Shown here: in pieces, positions 1-8,775 of the stretch
Numbering within the stretch: position 1 is the first letter of the stretch
Layout: every line of letters begins with the position of its first letter
DNA from: Achromobacter animicus
GTDB lineage: Bacteria; Pseudomonadota; Gammaproteobacteria; Burkholderiales; Burkholderiaceae_B
Length of the DNA: 64,000 nt
NCBI RefSeq assembly: GCF_902859585.1
Contig: NZ_CADIJM010000001.1
Location: 372,001 to 436,000, forward strand
Reading direction: 5' to 3'
The notes under the pieces: generated by a model
Seen by the model: the letters and a program-made list of their open reading frames with translations, nothing else
The model's database searches: none
What the model was told of the DNA's origin: nothing
Made by a program: the position numbers and the translations under genes

Positions 1-137
1 ATGCGCTGGGCGATGCTGGTGCTCTGGAAGAAGCGCTCGTACTGGTCCACGTACTCCTGCCGCGCGATCCAGATTGCGCCCAGAAAGAACAGGACCAGCC
101 AGCAGATGAAAGCGCGCGTGCGCGAGAGGGGATTCAC
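1..137 (-). CDS. N-terminal fragment of a membrane protein, possibly a sensor kinase
   Basis: The minus strand reads from a GTG at 137 into the window edge: a short polar start, one hydrophobic segment (AFICWLVLFFLGAIWIA) and then a charged amphipathic stretch (RQEYVDQYERFF). An N-terminal membrane anchor followed by a helix of this kind is common in sensor kinases and chemoreceptors, but no catalytic domain is inside the window, so the function is a guess. An AAGG lies about 13 bases upstream of the GTG; a TTG 24 bases further upstream is the alternative start. Confidence 0.4.
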   Translation of the reverse strand, partial: MNPLSRTRAFICWLVLFFLGAIWIARQEYVDQYERFFQSTSIAQR

Positions 138-193
138 GCCGGCAATTATGCCTTGCGGCAAATGCGCACCGGAATCCGTAGGGCTACGGAGGG

Positions 194-1357
194 TCAGGCG
201 GCCAGCTTGTGCGGTCCCGCACCGCCCGCGGGCTGCGAGTTCGCGGACACCGCGATCTGATACAACGCGGCCACCAGATCCGATTGCGTCACCAGCCCCT
301 GCAGATGGCGCGATTCGTCCAGCACCGGCACGCAATGCAGGCTGTCCGACATCGGACGGGCCAGCTCGATCACGGGCAAGCCGGGTGTAGCGAATGGCAC
401 TTCGCTGCGCATGCAGTCGGCCACGAGCAGGTCGGGCGCCGATTCGGCATCCGTGGGGACCGGGGTCAGACGGCTCTTTCTCGCCAGCACATCGCCCTGA
501 GCGATCATGCCGGCATAGCGGCCCGCTGAATCCAGCACGGGCAGGGCCTGCACGCGGTGCTTGTCGAAGAGGCGGACCGCGTAGTCCAGCGGATCCTTTT
601 CCATCACGGTCACCACATCGCGCGACATGATGTCGGCGCAACGCACGTCGCCAAAACGGCGGACGCTGGCGCGCAACTCCGCAGCCAGCACGATCTCTTC
701 CAGGTCTTCCTTGCTGATGTCCAGCAGCTCGCCGCGCTGGCTCAGCGCTTCGTCCAGGTCGGTTCGCGAAAAGCCCAGTCGTGCGCTGGGAATCGGATCG
801 CGCGTGTTGTGGCCGGCAGCCGGTTCCGCGTGGCGGCGGGGATAGTTGCGTTTCAGCGCGCCGTTAAAGACCACGGCAATGCACAGCAGGATGACGGAGT
901 TCAGCGCAACGGGCCACAGGGCGAAGGCGTAGCCCAGCTTGGCGACCGCGGGGCCCCCCAGCACGGCGGTCAGCGCGACGGCGCCGCTGGGCGGGTGCAG
1001 GCAGCGCAGCGAAAACATGGCGCCAATGGCAAGCGCCACGGCCACGGCCGCGGCGATACCAGGGACAGGAATGAATTGGGCGCAGAAGACGCCAATCAGG
1101 GCAGACACCAGGTTTCCGGCCATCAGCGACCAGGGCTGGGCAAGCGGGCTGGCAGGTGCTGCAAACAGCAGCACGGCCGACGCGCCCATCGGGGCGATGA
1201 ACCACGGGTTGTCGGCGCCCAGCGCGTGACGTCCCACCCACTCTGTGCAGAACAGGCCGAGCAGGGCGCCTACCGCGCCGTAAAGTTTCTCGCGTCCGTT
1301 GACGCCCACGGGCGCTGGCGCGAACGACCCCAGCCAGCGCTTGAATGCAACACCCAA
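194..1357 (-). CDS. HPP family membrane protein with two CBS domains
   Basis: 387 aa. Residues 25-165 form four to five hydrophobic segments with the family signature CLHPPSGAVAL at about 119-129, which defines HPP integral membrane proteins. Residues 245-300 and 315-370 are two CBS repeats (ADIMSRDVVTV, VADCMRSEVPF) that normally bind adenine nucleotides and would gate the membrane part. Some HPP proteins are nitrite transporters, but the substrate here is unknown. It lies downstream of and co-directional with the marR gene (119-bp gap), and a second CBS-tailed channel lies across the marR promoter, so both may answer to that regulator. HPP identity is strong; transport function is family knowledge. 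Confidence 0.88.
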   Translation of the reverse strand: MGVAFKRWLGSFAPAPVGVNGREKLYGAVGALLGLFCTEWVGRHALGADNPWFIAPMGASAVLLFAAPASPLAQPWSLMAGNLVSALIGVFCAQFIPVPGIAAAVAVALAIGAMFSLRCLHPPSGAVALTAVLGGPAVAKLGYAFALWPVALNSVILLCIAVVFNGALKRNYPRRHAEPAAGHNTRDPIPSARLGFSRTDLDEALSQRGELLDISKEDLEEIVLAAELRASVRRFGDVRCADIMSRDVVTVMEKDPLDYAVRLFDKHRVQALPVLDSAGRYAGMIAQGDVLARKSRLTPVPTDAESAPDLLVADCMRSEVPFATPGLPVIELARPMSDSLHCVPVLDESRHLQGLVTQSDLVAALYQIAVSANSQPAGGAGPHKLAA

Positions 1358-1476
1358 GACAATCTCTCCTCGCGACGCATTGATATGTCGCGGGGCGACA
1401 ATTTATCACGCCGCTTATTTCCGGGCGGCATGAGCTTATGCCGCGCAGACGCAGTCGAGGGTGAAAAACGGTTGGA

Positions 1477-1929
1477 TCAGTCCTTGCCGGTCTCGGCGCC
1501 CATGCGTGACAGCAGCCGCGTCAATAGCGGGCGCATCGCGTGCAGTTCTTCGAGGTGAGAGGCGGACAGATCTTCGAGCATGCGCTCGGCCTTGGCAGTC
1601 AGCACGACCTCGACGCGGCGTCCGTCTTCGGGGTCGGCTTCGCGGCTGACGAGATCCAGCCGCGCCAGACGGCCTACCAGTTCGGCGGCGGTGTGCGGCC
1701 GGATCAGCAGACGGTCGGCGATTTCGCCGACATATAGTCCGCGCCGTCCGGGCGCGGTCTTGCGCGTGCCCTTGATAGCGAGAAGCGCCTGATGCTGCTG
1801 CGGCATCAGGTCCAGGCCCGCGGCCGCGCTTTCGCTGAACGCCGCGAATTTTCGCAGCGCATAGCGGAAATCCGCGAGCAGTTCGTAGTCGGCGGGAGAC
1901 AAGCGAGTGGGTGTCGGGGAGGCGTTCAC
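1477..1929 (-). CDS. MarR family transcriptional regulator
   Basis: 150 aa with a winged helix-turn-helix at about 50-115 (YVGEIADRLLIRPHTAAELVGRL, then the wing SREADPEDGRRVEV). It starts at a GTG at 1927-1929. The gene is divergent from the CLC-type channel gene at 2013, and a near-perfect palindrome at 1942-1966 lies between them, 13 bp upstream of this start. Autoregulation plus control of the channel gene is the usual MarR arrangement. The ligand is unknown; given two CBS-gated membrane proteins beside it, an anion or a nucleotide-linked stress signal is a reasonable inference. Confidence 0.87.
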   Translation of the reverse strand: MNASPTPTRLSPADYELLADFRYALRKFAAFSESAAAGLDLMPQQHQALLAIKGTRKTAPGRRGLYVGEIADRLLIRPHTAAELVGRLARLDLVSREADPEDGRRVEVVLTAKAERMLEDLSASHLEELHAMRPLLTRLLSRMGAETGKD

Positions 1930-1941
1930 CCGGCGATTCTA

Positions 1942-1966
1942 ATATATGTCGTGCTACGATATATAT
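1942..1966. promoter_or_regulatory. Probable MarR operator palindrome
   Basis: Arms ATATATGTCG (1942-1951) and CGATATATAT (1957-1966) are inverted copies with 9 of 10 matches around TGCTA. The site is AT-rich in a GC-rich setting and sits in the divergent marR/channel intergenic region. It overlaps an in-frame ATG at 1965, which argues that the channel gene starts at 2013 instead. Confidence 0.65.
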
Positions 1967-2012
1967 GACTTTTCGCAAACTCCGTGCGAATACTTCCAAC
2001 CCTTCCTTGACC

Positions 2013-3797
2013 ATGCCCCCCATTTCCTCTTCCGCCAAGCCCGGACTGCGGCTTGGCGACTTCACCACCGACCGTCGCGTCGTCCTCTTGATGGGCCTTG
2101 CCATACCGGTCGGACTGGCCAGTGTCGCCGCCGCCTGGCTGCTTCTTCGCCTCATCGCACTGTGCACCAATCTCGCCTATCACGGCCTGTTTTCGTTTGC
2201 CGACCTCCCCATCACGACGGGGCGGCTCGGACTCGGCTCCGTGTTCATTCCGGTCGTTGGCTGCCTCATCATTGGCCTGATGGCGCGCTACGGTTCCGAG
2301 AAGATCCGTGGTCACGGCATCCCCGAAGCCATGGAAGCCATCCTGATCGGCAAGAGCCGCATCCAGCCGAAGGTGGCGGTCCTTAAACCCGTGTCGTCGG
2401 CGGTGTCCATCGGCACCGGCGGCCCGTTTGGCGCCGAAGGGCCGATCATCATGACCGGCGGCGCGATCGGCTCACTGCTCGCGCAGACCATTCACCTGGA
2501 CGACGGCGAACGCAAGACGCTGCTTGTTGCGGGTGCGGCCGCCGGCATGACCGCGATCTTCGGCACGCCGCTCGCCGCCGTGCTGCTGGCGGTCGAGCTG
2601 CTGCTCTTCGAATGGAAGCCCCGCAGCTTCCTGCCCGTGGCCGTGGCGGCGCTGGTGGCGGCCGCAACGCGCGCCTTCATCATGGAGCCCGGCCCGATCT
2701 TTTCGTATGCCGGCGCGCTGGCCTTCACGCCGTGGCACCTGGTGGCCTGCGCCGCCGTGGGTGTGCTGGCGGGCTTGGGGTCAGGCGTGCTGACCTCGTT
2801 GGTGTACGCAGCCGAAGACCTGTTCGAGAAGCTGCCGATCCACTGGATGTGGTGGCCGGCCATCGGCGGGCTGGCGATCGGCATTGGCGGGTTGATCGAG
2901 CCCGCCGCGCTTGGTGTGGGCTATGACAACATCCGGCACATGCTCGCGGGCGATCTGGCTTTTCAGGCCGTGCTGGTGCTGCTGGTGGTCAAGGTTGCCA
3001 TCTGGTCGATCGCGCTGGGCTCCGGCACGTCCGGCGGCGTGCTGGCGCCGCTGCTGATCTTCGGCGGCGCGATCGGTGCGCTGGCGTCGCCCGTGCTGCC
3101 GCAGGCCGATCCCGGCTTTTGGGCGCTGGTGGGCATGGGGGCGATGATGGGCGGCACGATGCGCGCGCCGCTGACCGCCACCCTGTTTGCCGTCGAATTG
3201 ACCGGCAACATGCACGCGCTGCTGCCGGTGCTGGCAGCCTGCGTGTTTGCGTATGGCGTGACGGTGCTGCTGCTCAAGCGGTCGATTCTGACCGAGAAGA
3301 TCGCGCGTCGCGGCCACCATATCAGCCGCGAATACCGCGTGGATCCGTTCGATCTGCTGCGCGTGGCCGACGTCATGACCACGCCGGTGCAGACGTTGCC
3401 CGACACGATGACGGTGGCGCAGGCCGTCGCGCATTTCACGACCGCGCAGCCGGGGCATACGAGTTATCCGGTGCTGGACGGGCAGGGCGTCGTGGTGGGC
3501 GAAGTGACGCGCGCCGACACCCTGGCGTGGGCGCTGCAAGGTGCGCCGGACGAACGGACGCTGGCGCAGGCGCTCGATGGGCGCGAGCTGGTGTACGGGC
3601 ACGCTGATGAATTGGCCAGTCAGATCGCCGACCGGATGGCGTTGTCCGGGGCGGGGCGCGTGCCTATCCTTGATCGCGATAGCGGCCGCCTTTTGGGCAT
3701 CGTTGGACGCAAGGATCTGTTCCGGTCCCGCGCGCGGCGGTTGCGCGAGGAAAGCCAGCGGGCGGCGTTCTTTCGCCGGGCACAGAAGCCAGTTTGA
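2013..3797 (+). CDS. Voltage-gated chloride channel (CLC) family protein with C-terminal CBS pair
   Basis: 594 aa from ATG 2013. The CLC core spans about residues 15-425 with roughly ten membrane segments. Family motifs are GHGIPEAMEA, GPFGAEGPI (the glutamate matching the gating Glu of GxEGP is kept) and GSGTSGGVLAPL. Two CBS domains follow at about 455-575 (VADVMTTPVQTL and VPILDRDSGRLLGIVG). The protein would move chloride, or exchange chloride for protons, across the inner membrane, with CBS regulation. An in-frame ATG at 1965 would add 16 residues but lies inside the MarR operator, so 2013 is preferred. Its stop directly abuts the stop of the convergent lysR gene. Confidence 0.88.
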   Translation: MPPISSSAKPGLRLGDFTTDRRVVLLMGLAIPVGLASVAAAWLLLRLIALCTNLAYHGLFSFADLPITTGRLGLGSVFIPVVGCLIIGLMARYGSEKIRGHGIPEAMEAILIGKSRIQPKVAVLKPVSSAVSIGTGGPFGAEGPIIMTGGAIGSLLAQTIHLDDGERKTLLVAGAAAGMTAIFGTPLAAVLLAVELLLFEWKPRSFLPVAVAALVAAATRAFIMEPGPIFSYAGALAFTPWHLVACAAVGVLAGLGSGVLTSLVYAAEDLFEKLPIHWMWWPAIGGLAIGIGGLIEPAALGVGYDNIRHMLAGDLAFQAVLVLLVVKVAIWSIALGSGTSGGVLAPLLIFGGAIGALASPVLPQADPGFWALVGMGAMMGGTMRAPLTATLFAVELTGNMHALLPVLAACVFAYGVTVLLLKRSILTEKIARRGHHISREYRVDPFDLLRVADVMTTPVQTLPDTMTVAQAVAHFTTAQPGHTSYPVLDGQGVVVGEVTRADTLAWALQGAPDERTLAQALDGRELVYGHADELASQIADRMALSGAGRVPILDRDSGRLLGIVGRKDLFRSRARRLREESQRAAFFRRAQKPV

Positions 3798-4706
3798 CTA
3801 AGTCGCCGCAGCGCCTTTGCCGCCCGACGCGCGTAATTCCCACAGCACGTCCAGTACGTGCTGCGTGGCGGCTTCCACTTGCCCGGCACGATGCGCGATG
3901 CCCAGTGGACGCCACAACGCGGGCCGCACCGGCCGCATGATGACGCGGGGATCGGGTTGCGGCGCGGTGGCCTCATGGGGCAGTAGCGTCGCGCCATAAC
4001 CTGCAGCCACCAAACTCTTGATGGCGTCGTTGTAGTTCAACTGAATGCGCGCGCGAGGATTGAGTCCAGCGGCCGCGAACCATTCTCCGGTCAGGCGCGA
4101 CAGCCGCGTGCTGGCGTCATTCAGAATCAGCGGCCGTTCAGCCAGCCACGCGGGCGTGAGGCGCGCTGGCGCTTTCCAGGCCGCCGGCAGAAAGGCCATC
4201 ACCGGGTCGCGGCGCCACGGACGCAGCACCAGACCGTCGATGGGCGGCTGGGGCAACGCGACCAGTCCCACATCCAGCGTGCCTTCGGCCAACCGCAACA
4301 AGGTTTCCTGCGACGTCAGCACCGCGACTTGCACGTCGATGCCGGGGTGATCGCGTCCCAATGTTTCCAGCGCCTGCGGCAGCAGGTGGGCGATGGCCCC
4401 GGTTGACGCCCCAAGCCGCACGCGGCCCGCCAGCCCTTGCACTTGCCGCTGCACGTCATCCAGCGCCTGGTCTGCCTCCGCGAGCAAGCGGCGCGCACGT
4501 TCCAGCAAGGTTTCTCCGATTGACGTCGGCCGGACCTGGCCGCGTTTCCGGGTGAGGAGCGGGGCGCCGACGCGGGATTCGAGGTCCGATACGTGCAGGC
4601 TGACCGTGGGCGGCGCCAGATGCAGGGCGCGCGCGGCGTCGGCGAACGAGCCGAGGTCGGCAATGGCGACCAGGGTGCGCAGACGGTCCAGGCTGATTTC
4701 GCGCAT
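3798..4706 (-). CDS. LysR family transcriptional regulator
   Basis: 302 aa. N-terminal helix-turn-helix at about 1-65 (LDRLRTLVAIADLGSFADAARALHLAPPTVSLHV pattern, given here by its key residues F17, A20-A24, P32-S36), followed by a periplasmic-binding-like effector domain at 90-295. It is divergent from argC with a 183-bp gap containing a LysR-type box (T-N11-A within 4772-4788). LysR proteins typically activate the divergent gene, so control of argC is possible but not proven. Confidence 0.87.
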   Translation of the reverse strand: MREISLDRLRTLVAIADLGSFADAARALHLAPPTVSLHVSDLESRVGAPLLTRKRGQVRPTSIGETLLERARRLLAEADQALDDVQRQVQGLAGRVRLGASTGAIAHLLPQALETLGRDHPGIDVQVAVLTSQETLLRLAEGTLDVGLVALPQPPIDGLVLRPWRRDPVMAFLPAAWKAPARLTPAWLAERPLILNDASTRLSRLTGEWFAAAGLNPRARIQLNYNDAIKSLVAAGYGATLLPHEATAPQPDPRVIMRPVRPALWRPLGIAHRAGQVEAATQHVLDVLWELRASGGKGAAAT

Positions 4707-4771
4707 GAGAGTTTCCGGGGCTGGGTGTCGGCTTCGGTTGCGGATTCAGGGTCAAATCCGATATCGGCTCA

Positions 4772-4788
4772 GTTCAGAAATCCTGAAC
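4772..4788. promoter_or_regulatory. LysR-type box upstream of argC
   Basis: GTTCAG-AAATC-CTGAAC is a perfect 6-5-6 inverted repeat and contains T(4774)-N11-A(4786), the canonical LysR contact pattern. It lies between the divergent lysR and argC genes. Confidence 0.5.
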
Positions 4789-4813
4789 CAAACGATCATG
4801 ATATTCGACTTTT

Positions 4814-4841
4814 CTTATCTCGCCCGCAGATCGAAGATAAG
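4814..4841. promoter_or_regulatory. Second inverted repeat upstream of argC
   Basis: CTTATCT (4814-4820) and AGATAAG (4835-4841) are perfect inverted 7-mers 14 bp apart, 49 bp before the argC start. It could be a second regulator site or a leader-RNA stem. No known consensus is recognised. Confidence 0.35.
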
Positions 4842-4889
4842 GTCCATTCCTGAACGAATCAGGCAACGCCGAACCACCCGGACAGCATC

Positions 4890-5822
4890 ATGACCCAACC
4901 ACTTGTTTTCATCGACGGCGACCAGGGCACGACCGGTCTGCAGATCCACGAACGGCTCAACGGCCGCAGCGATCTGCAACTGCTAACGCTGCCCGAGTCC
5001 GACCGCAAGAACCCGCAGCGCCGCGCTGACGCGATCAATTCCAGCGACATCGCAATCCTCTGCCTGCCCGACGATCCCGCGCGCCAGGCGGCCGCGTCCG
5101 TCGTCAATCCCAAGGTGCGCATCATCGACGCCAGCTCCGCGCATCGCACGGATGCGGGCTGGGTTTACGGGTTTCCGGAAATGAGCGATGGCCAGGCCGA
5201 GCGCATCGCCCACGCGCTGCGGGTCAGCAACCCGGGTTGCTACCCCACCGGCGCCATTGCGCTGCTGCGGCCGTTGGTCCAGGCTGGCCTCGTGCCCGCC
5301 GACTATCCGGCGGTCATCAACGCGGTGTCCGGCTACTCGGGCGGCGGCCGGGCCAGCGTGGATGCCTACGAAGGCGCGGATGGCCCGCGCGGTCCCGCGT
5401 TTCAGGTCTACGGTCTGGGCTTGGGGCACAAGCACACCCCCGAGATCGAACGGCACGCCGGCCTCACGCAGCGTCCCGTTTTCGTGCCGTCTTATGGCGC
5501 TTTCCGCCAGGGCATCGTCCTGACGATTCCGCTGCACCTGCGCCTGCTGCCTGCTGGTGTGGATGCCGAAAAAATTCACGAATGCCTGCAACAGCACTAC
5601 GCCGGCGCGAAGCACGTGCAGATCGTGCCGCGTGACGAGGCCGCCGCGCACACGAACCTGAATCCCGAGGCGTTGAACGGCACGAACGATCTTCGCTTGG
5701 GCGTCTACGGCAATGCGCAGCACGGCCAGGTACTGCTGACGGCCGTGTTCGACAACCTGGGCAAAGGCGCCTCGGGCGCGGCGGTGCAGAATCTGGATCT
5801 GATGCTGGCGGCGATGCGTTGA
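4890..5822 (+). CDS. argC: N-acetyl-gamma-glutamyl-phosphate reductase, type 2
   Basis: 310 aa, the shorter type 2 ArgC. It reduces N-acetyl-glutamyl-5-phosphate to the semialdehyde with NADPH, the third step of arginine synthesis, in the cytoplasm. The N-terminal NAD(P)-binding segment reads [14 protein letters not shown], the catalytic cysteine is C117 in [10 protein letters not shown], and the conserved SGYSGGGR follows at about 146-153. Start ATG 4890 gives the standard MxxPxVFIDG opening. No other arg gene is in the window; a stand-alone argC divergent from a LysR gene is the notable context. Confidence 0.93.
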   Translation: MTQPLVFIDGDQGTTGLQIHERLNGRSDLQLLTLPESDRKNPQRRADAINSSDIAILCLPDDPARQAAASVVNPKVRIIDASSAHRTDAGWVYGFPEMSDGQAERIAHALRVSNPGCYPTGAIALLRPLVQAGLVPADYPAVINAVSGYSGGGRASVDAYEGADGPRGPAFQVYGLGLGHKHTPEIERHAGLTQRPVFVPSYGAFRQGIVLTIPLHLRLLPAGVDAEKIHECLQQHYAGAKHVQIVPRDEAAAHTNLNPEALNGTNDLRLGVYGNAQHGQVLLTAVFDNLGKGASGAAVQNLDLMLAAMR

Positions 5823-5824
5823 CG

Positions 5825-5851
5825 CCGATGGCCGCGGGGCCGAGCCATCGG
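5825..5851. terminator. Stem-loop between convergent argC and Bug gene
   Basis: CCGATGGC (5825-5832) and GCCATCGG (5844-5851) form a perfect 8-bp stem with an 11-base loop in the 51-bp gap between convergent genes. There is no U-tract, so it is a weak or factor-assisted terminator at best. Confidence 0.4.
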
Positions 5852-5873
5852 CCGCCGCCCCGGGAACACATCT

Positions 5874-6863
5874 CTACTTGTCGAGCCAGGGCGCTTCTTT
5901 CCAAAGCTGCTGGAACTGCGCTTCGCCCGCCTTCAGCTCTTTCGCATACTCAGCGGGCGGCAAGTAACGCAGCGGCGCGAACATTTCCCGGGCCTTGGCC
6001 TGGAATTCCGGATCGTCCACCGTACGCTTGACCGCCGTGACCAGCTTCGTGCGCACGTCGTCCGGCAACCCCTTGGGTGCGGCCAGCCCGCGCAGCGAGG
6101 CCAGTTCAAAATCGAAGCCCTGTTCCTTGAACGTGGGCACGTCCGGCAGCGCGGCCGAGCGCGTGTTGCCCATCTGGCCCAGGAAGCGCAGCGGCGTGCC
6201 GCCTTTCTGATATTGAAGCGCCTCGCCGACGTTGATGGCGCCGATCGTGATCTCGCCGCTTGCCAGCGCGCCGCGCACTTCGCCTGCGCCCTTGTACGGG
6301 ATGTGGCTGAGCTTCGTGCCCGACGCCCGCTCGAACCGGAGCATGGCCAGGTGGTCGTCCGACCCCGTGCCCGTGGTGCCGACGGTAACCTTGCCGGGGT
6401 TCTTCTTCGCGTAGGCGGACAATTCCGCAAGGTTCTTGACCGGGTTGTCGTTCAGGACTGTGAAGGCGCCGGGATCATCGATCAGATTGCCCAGCAGGTC
6501 AAAACTCTGCCAGGTGAAGGCGGTCTTGCGTTCGATGGGAATCGTCAACAGGTTGGGCGTGTTGATGAAGCCGATGGTGTAGCCGTCCGGCTGCGCGCGC
6601 GCCAGTTCCGCAAAGCCGATTGCACCGCCCGCGCCCGGCCGGTTCAGCACGACGATGCGCGCGTCACCGCCCAGGTGCTTCTGCAGGTAGGGCGCCATCA
6701 TCCGGGCCACCAGATCGGTGCCGCCACCCGGTCCGTATGACACGATCAGGTTGATCGGTCGGTCCGGATAGCCGGCGGCCTGCACGGCGCCGGAGAACAT
6801 TGCGGCGCCCGCGAGCAGGGTGGCCAGGGTGCGCAGCGTGCGGCGCTTGTTTTGTTGTTGCAT
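5874..6863 (-). CDS. Bug/TctC family tripartite tricarboxylate transporter substrate-binding protein
   Basis: 329 aa from ATG 6863, chosen because GAGGAG lies just upstream; an in-frame ATG at 6893 lacks a ribosome site. The Sec signal ends near AVQAA (about residue 31), then comes the Bug hallmark YPDRPINLIVSYGPGGGTD. Mature Bug proteins bind carboxylates in the periplasm with a Venus-flytrap fold. No TctA/TctB membrane genes lie nearby, which is normal for the greatly expanded Bug family of Alcaligenaceae. It lies downstream of the hydroxyacid dehydrogenase and RraA-like genes, so a hydroxy- or oxo-acid ligand is inferred. Confidence 0.9.
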   Translation of the reverse strand: MQQQNKRRTLRTLATLLAGAAMFSGAVQAAGYPDRPINLIVSYGPGGGTDLVARMMAPYLQKHLGGDARIVVLNRPGAGGAIGFAELARAQPDGYTIGFINTPNLLTIPIERKTAFTWQSFDLLGNLIDDPGAFTVLNDNPVKNLAELSAYAKKNPGKVTVGTTGTGSDDHLAMLRFERASGTKLSHIPYKGAGEVRGALASGEITIGAINVGEALQYQKGGTPLRFLGQMGNTRSAALPDVPTFKEQGFDFELASLRGLAAPKGLPDDVRTKLVTAVKRTVDDPEFQAKAREMFAPLRYLPPAEYAKELKAGEAQFQQLWKEAPWLDK

Positions 6864-6935
6864 GGTTGTCTCCTCAGGGGTTCTGGCGGTCACCGCGCCG
6901 GCCGTTGTATCTGGACCCGCGCGTGTGCCGCGTTG

Positions 6936-7979
6936 TTATGTCAGCGTGGCGATACGTTTGGCGGCCAGAGGCCATACCTCCGGATTCACAAGTTGCGGCG
7001 GCCGCTCGCCGCGCAGCATCGCGGCAAGCTGCGTCGCCGATGAGCGGGCGACGCTGCGGCGCGCCTCGTGCGTGACGCCCGCGGTGTGGAAGGTGGCGAC
7101 CACGTTGTCCAGGGCCAGCAGCGGGGCCGAGCGTTCGGGCGGCTCCTGTTCCCAGACGTCGAGCCCCGCGCCTCGCAGATGCCCATTACGCAGCGCGTCA
7201 TGCAATGCGTCCTCGTCGTGGATGCCTCCGCGCGCCGTCGAAACGAACACCGCGCCGGGCTTCATCGCTGCAAAGGCCTTCGCGCCGATCAGTCCTCGCG
7301 TGGATGCGTCCAGCGGGCAATGCAGCGACACGATGTCCGATTGCGCCAGCAACTCGTCCAGCCCGACCGGTTCAGCGCCGCGGCTGCGGATGGTGGCGGC
7401 TTCCAGCAACGGATCGTGGGCGATGACGCGCAGGCCGAAGCCTTGCGCGATACGGGCGACGCAGGTGCCGATCTTGCCGATGCCCACCAGACCGATGACG
7501 CTGCCGTGGATTTCATGGCCCATCAAATCTTCGCGGGAAAAGCCCGTGTCCCGGCGCAGGCGGTTGTGCGATTCGACAATTCGCCGTTGCACGGCCAGCA
7601 GCAGCGCATACGTGTGTTCGGCCACGGATTCCGCGTTGCCGCCGGCCTGATTCACGACCGCGATGCCGGCCGCGGTGCAGGCCGCCACGTCGATGGTGTC
7701 GTAACCCGCGCCGCCCGACGACACGCACACGAGGTCAGGGCATTGCGCGATCAACTCGGCGTTGACGAACCACTGGCGCGGCAGCTCATCCTTGGCCGCG
7801 GACACATGGTAGGCGTGTGCGGTCTTCAGGCCGGCCAGCGTGCGGGCGTCGTCGCCGGTCGCAGGAAGCACCGACAACGTGATCCCGGGCGTGGCGCCGA
7901 TGATCTCGTCGAACACCGGATTGAGCCAGAGATCCAGCCTGCAAAGGCGTGCCGAGTGGCGGGGCGTAGCGGTCGTCAC
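6936..7979 (-). CDS. D-isomer-specific 2-hydroxyacid dehydrogenase
   Basis: 347 aa. The NAD-binding Rossmann segment GLVGIGKIGTCVARIAQGFG lies near 160-180. The family's catalytic Arg-Glu-His set is represented by STARGGIHDEDAL, GLDVWEQEPP and FHTAGVT. It interconverts a 2-oxoacid and a D-2-hydroxyacid with NAD(P)H. The start is GTG 7979, and its first four bases (GTGA) overlap the stop of the upstream RraA-like gene, indicating translational coupling. Substrate unknown. Confidence 0.9.
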   Translation of the reverse strand: MTTATPRHSARLCRLDLWLNPVFDEIIGATPGITLSVLPATGDDARTLAGLKTAHAYHVSAAKDELPRQWFVNAELIAQCPDLVCVSSGGAGYDTIDVAACTAAGIAVVNQAGGNAESVAEHTYALLLAVQRRIVESHNRLRRDTGFSREDLMGHEIHGSVIGLVGIGKIGTCVARIAQGFGLRVIAHDPLLEAATIRSRGAEPVGLDELLAQSDIVSLHCPLDASTRGLIGAKAFAAMKPGAVFVSTARGGIHDEDALHDALRNGHLRGAGLDVWEQEPPERSAPLLALDNVVATFHTAGVTHEARRSVARSSATQLAAMLRGERPPQLVNPEVWPLAAKRIATLT

Positions 7980-8644
7980 AGCACGCCTCGCGACTTGAGG
8001 GCCGCGTCGACCCAGCTGCGATCCAGCGTGCCGCTATCGATGTCCTTCAGGACTTGCGCCTCGGCTTGGGCGATGGCGCGAACGCGTTCTGCAATGGCCG
8101 GGGCCTCGTCAGGCCGGATGGCCAGCAATCCGTCGGCGTCACCCACCAGCAGGTCGCCGGGCATCACGACCATGCCATCTACGGTGACGGGCACGTTGAT
8201 GGCGCCAGGGCCGTCCTTGTAAGGACCCCGATGCGCGACGCCGCGGGCATAGACGGGAAAATCGCCCTCGCCGATGGTTTCGCTGTCGCGGATGGCGCCG
8301 TCAATCACAAAGCCGCCCAAGCCGCGCTTGGCAGCCCAGCCCACCATGATTTCGCCGATGATGGCGTTGCTCATGTCGCCGCCCGCGTCAACCACGATGA
8401 CGTCGCCGGGCTGCGCGGTATCAATGGCCTTGTGCACCATCAGGTTGTCGCCAGGCCGGGTGCGCACCGTGAAGGCGCGGCCCAGGATCCGGCGCGTCCG
8501 GTGAATGGGTCGCAGGGACGACGTGCCCGTGCCGCGGCTCATCGCATCGCTGATGTTTGCCACCGCCAGGTCTTGGTAAGCCGCGAGCGTCTCGCGACTG
8601 GGACCGGGCGGGCAGTCGTGCAGGGTGAATCCAAAATCCGGCAT
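7976..8644 (-). CDS. RraA family protein, HMG/CHA aldolase-like
   Basis: 222 aa, a full-length RraA/MenG-type domain. Conserved elements are GGDMSNAIIGEIM (substrate loop), GFVIDGAIRDSE (the R-D pair that holds the divalent metal in class II pyruvate aldolases) and GDLLVGDADGLL near the end. Within this fold, catabolic members cleave 4-hydroxy-4-methyl-2-oxoglutarate or 4-carboxy-4-hydroxy-2-oxoadipate, whereas RraA itself inhibits RNase E. Operon position with a 2-hydroxyacid dehydrogenase favours the aldolase or decarboxylase reading. Confidence 0.85.
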   Translation of the reverse strand: MPDFGFTLHDCPPGPSRETLAAYQDLAVANISDAMSRGTGTSSLRPIHRTRRILGRAFTVRTRPGDNLMVHKAIDTAQPGDVIVVDAGGDMSNAIIGEIMVGWAAKRGLGGFVIDGAIRDSETIGEGDFPVYARGVAHRGPYKDGPGAINVPVTVDGMVVMPGDLLVGDADGLLAIRPDEAPAIAERVRAIAQAEAQVLKDIDSGTLDRSWVDAALKSRGVL

Positions 8645-8775
8645 GTCGCCTCGTCTCCAGAGTGATTGTTTGAGGCGACTCTACGCCCGCATATTCCGGA
8701 GATAAAGCGAATAATTTGACTGCGTAAACAACGCTTTTTGGAAACGGTGGCAAGCGGGGTCAGCGTTCTGCGCGG

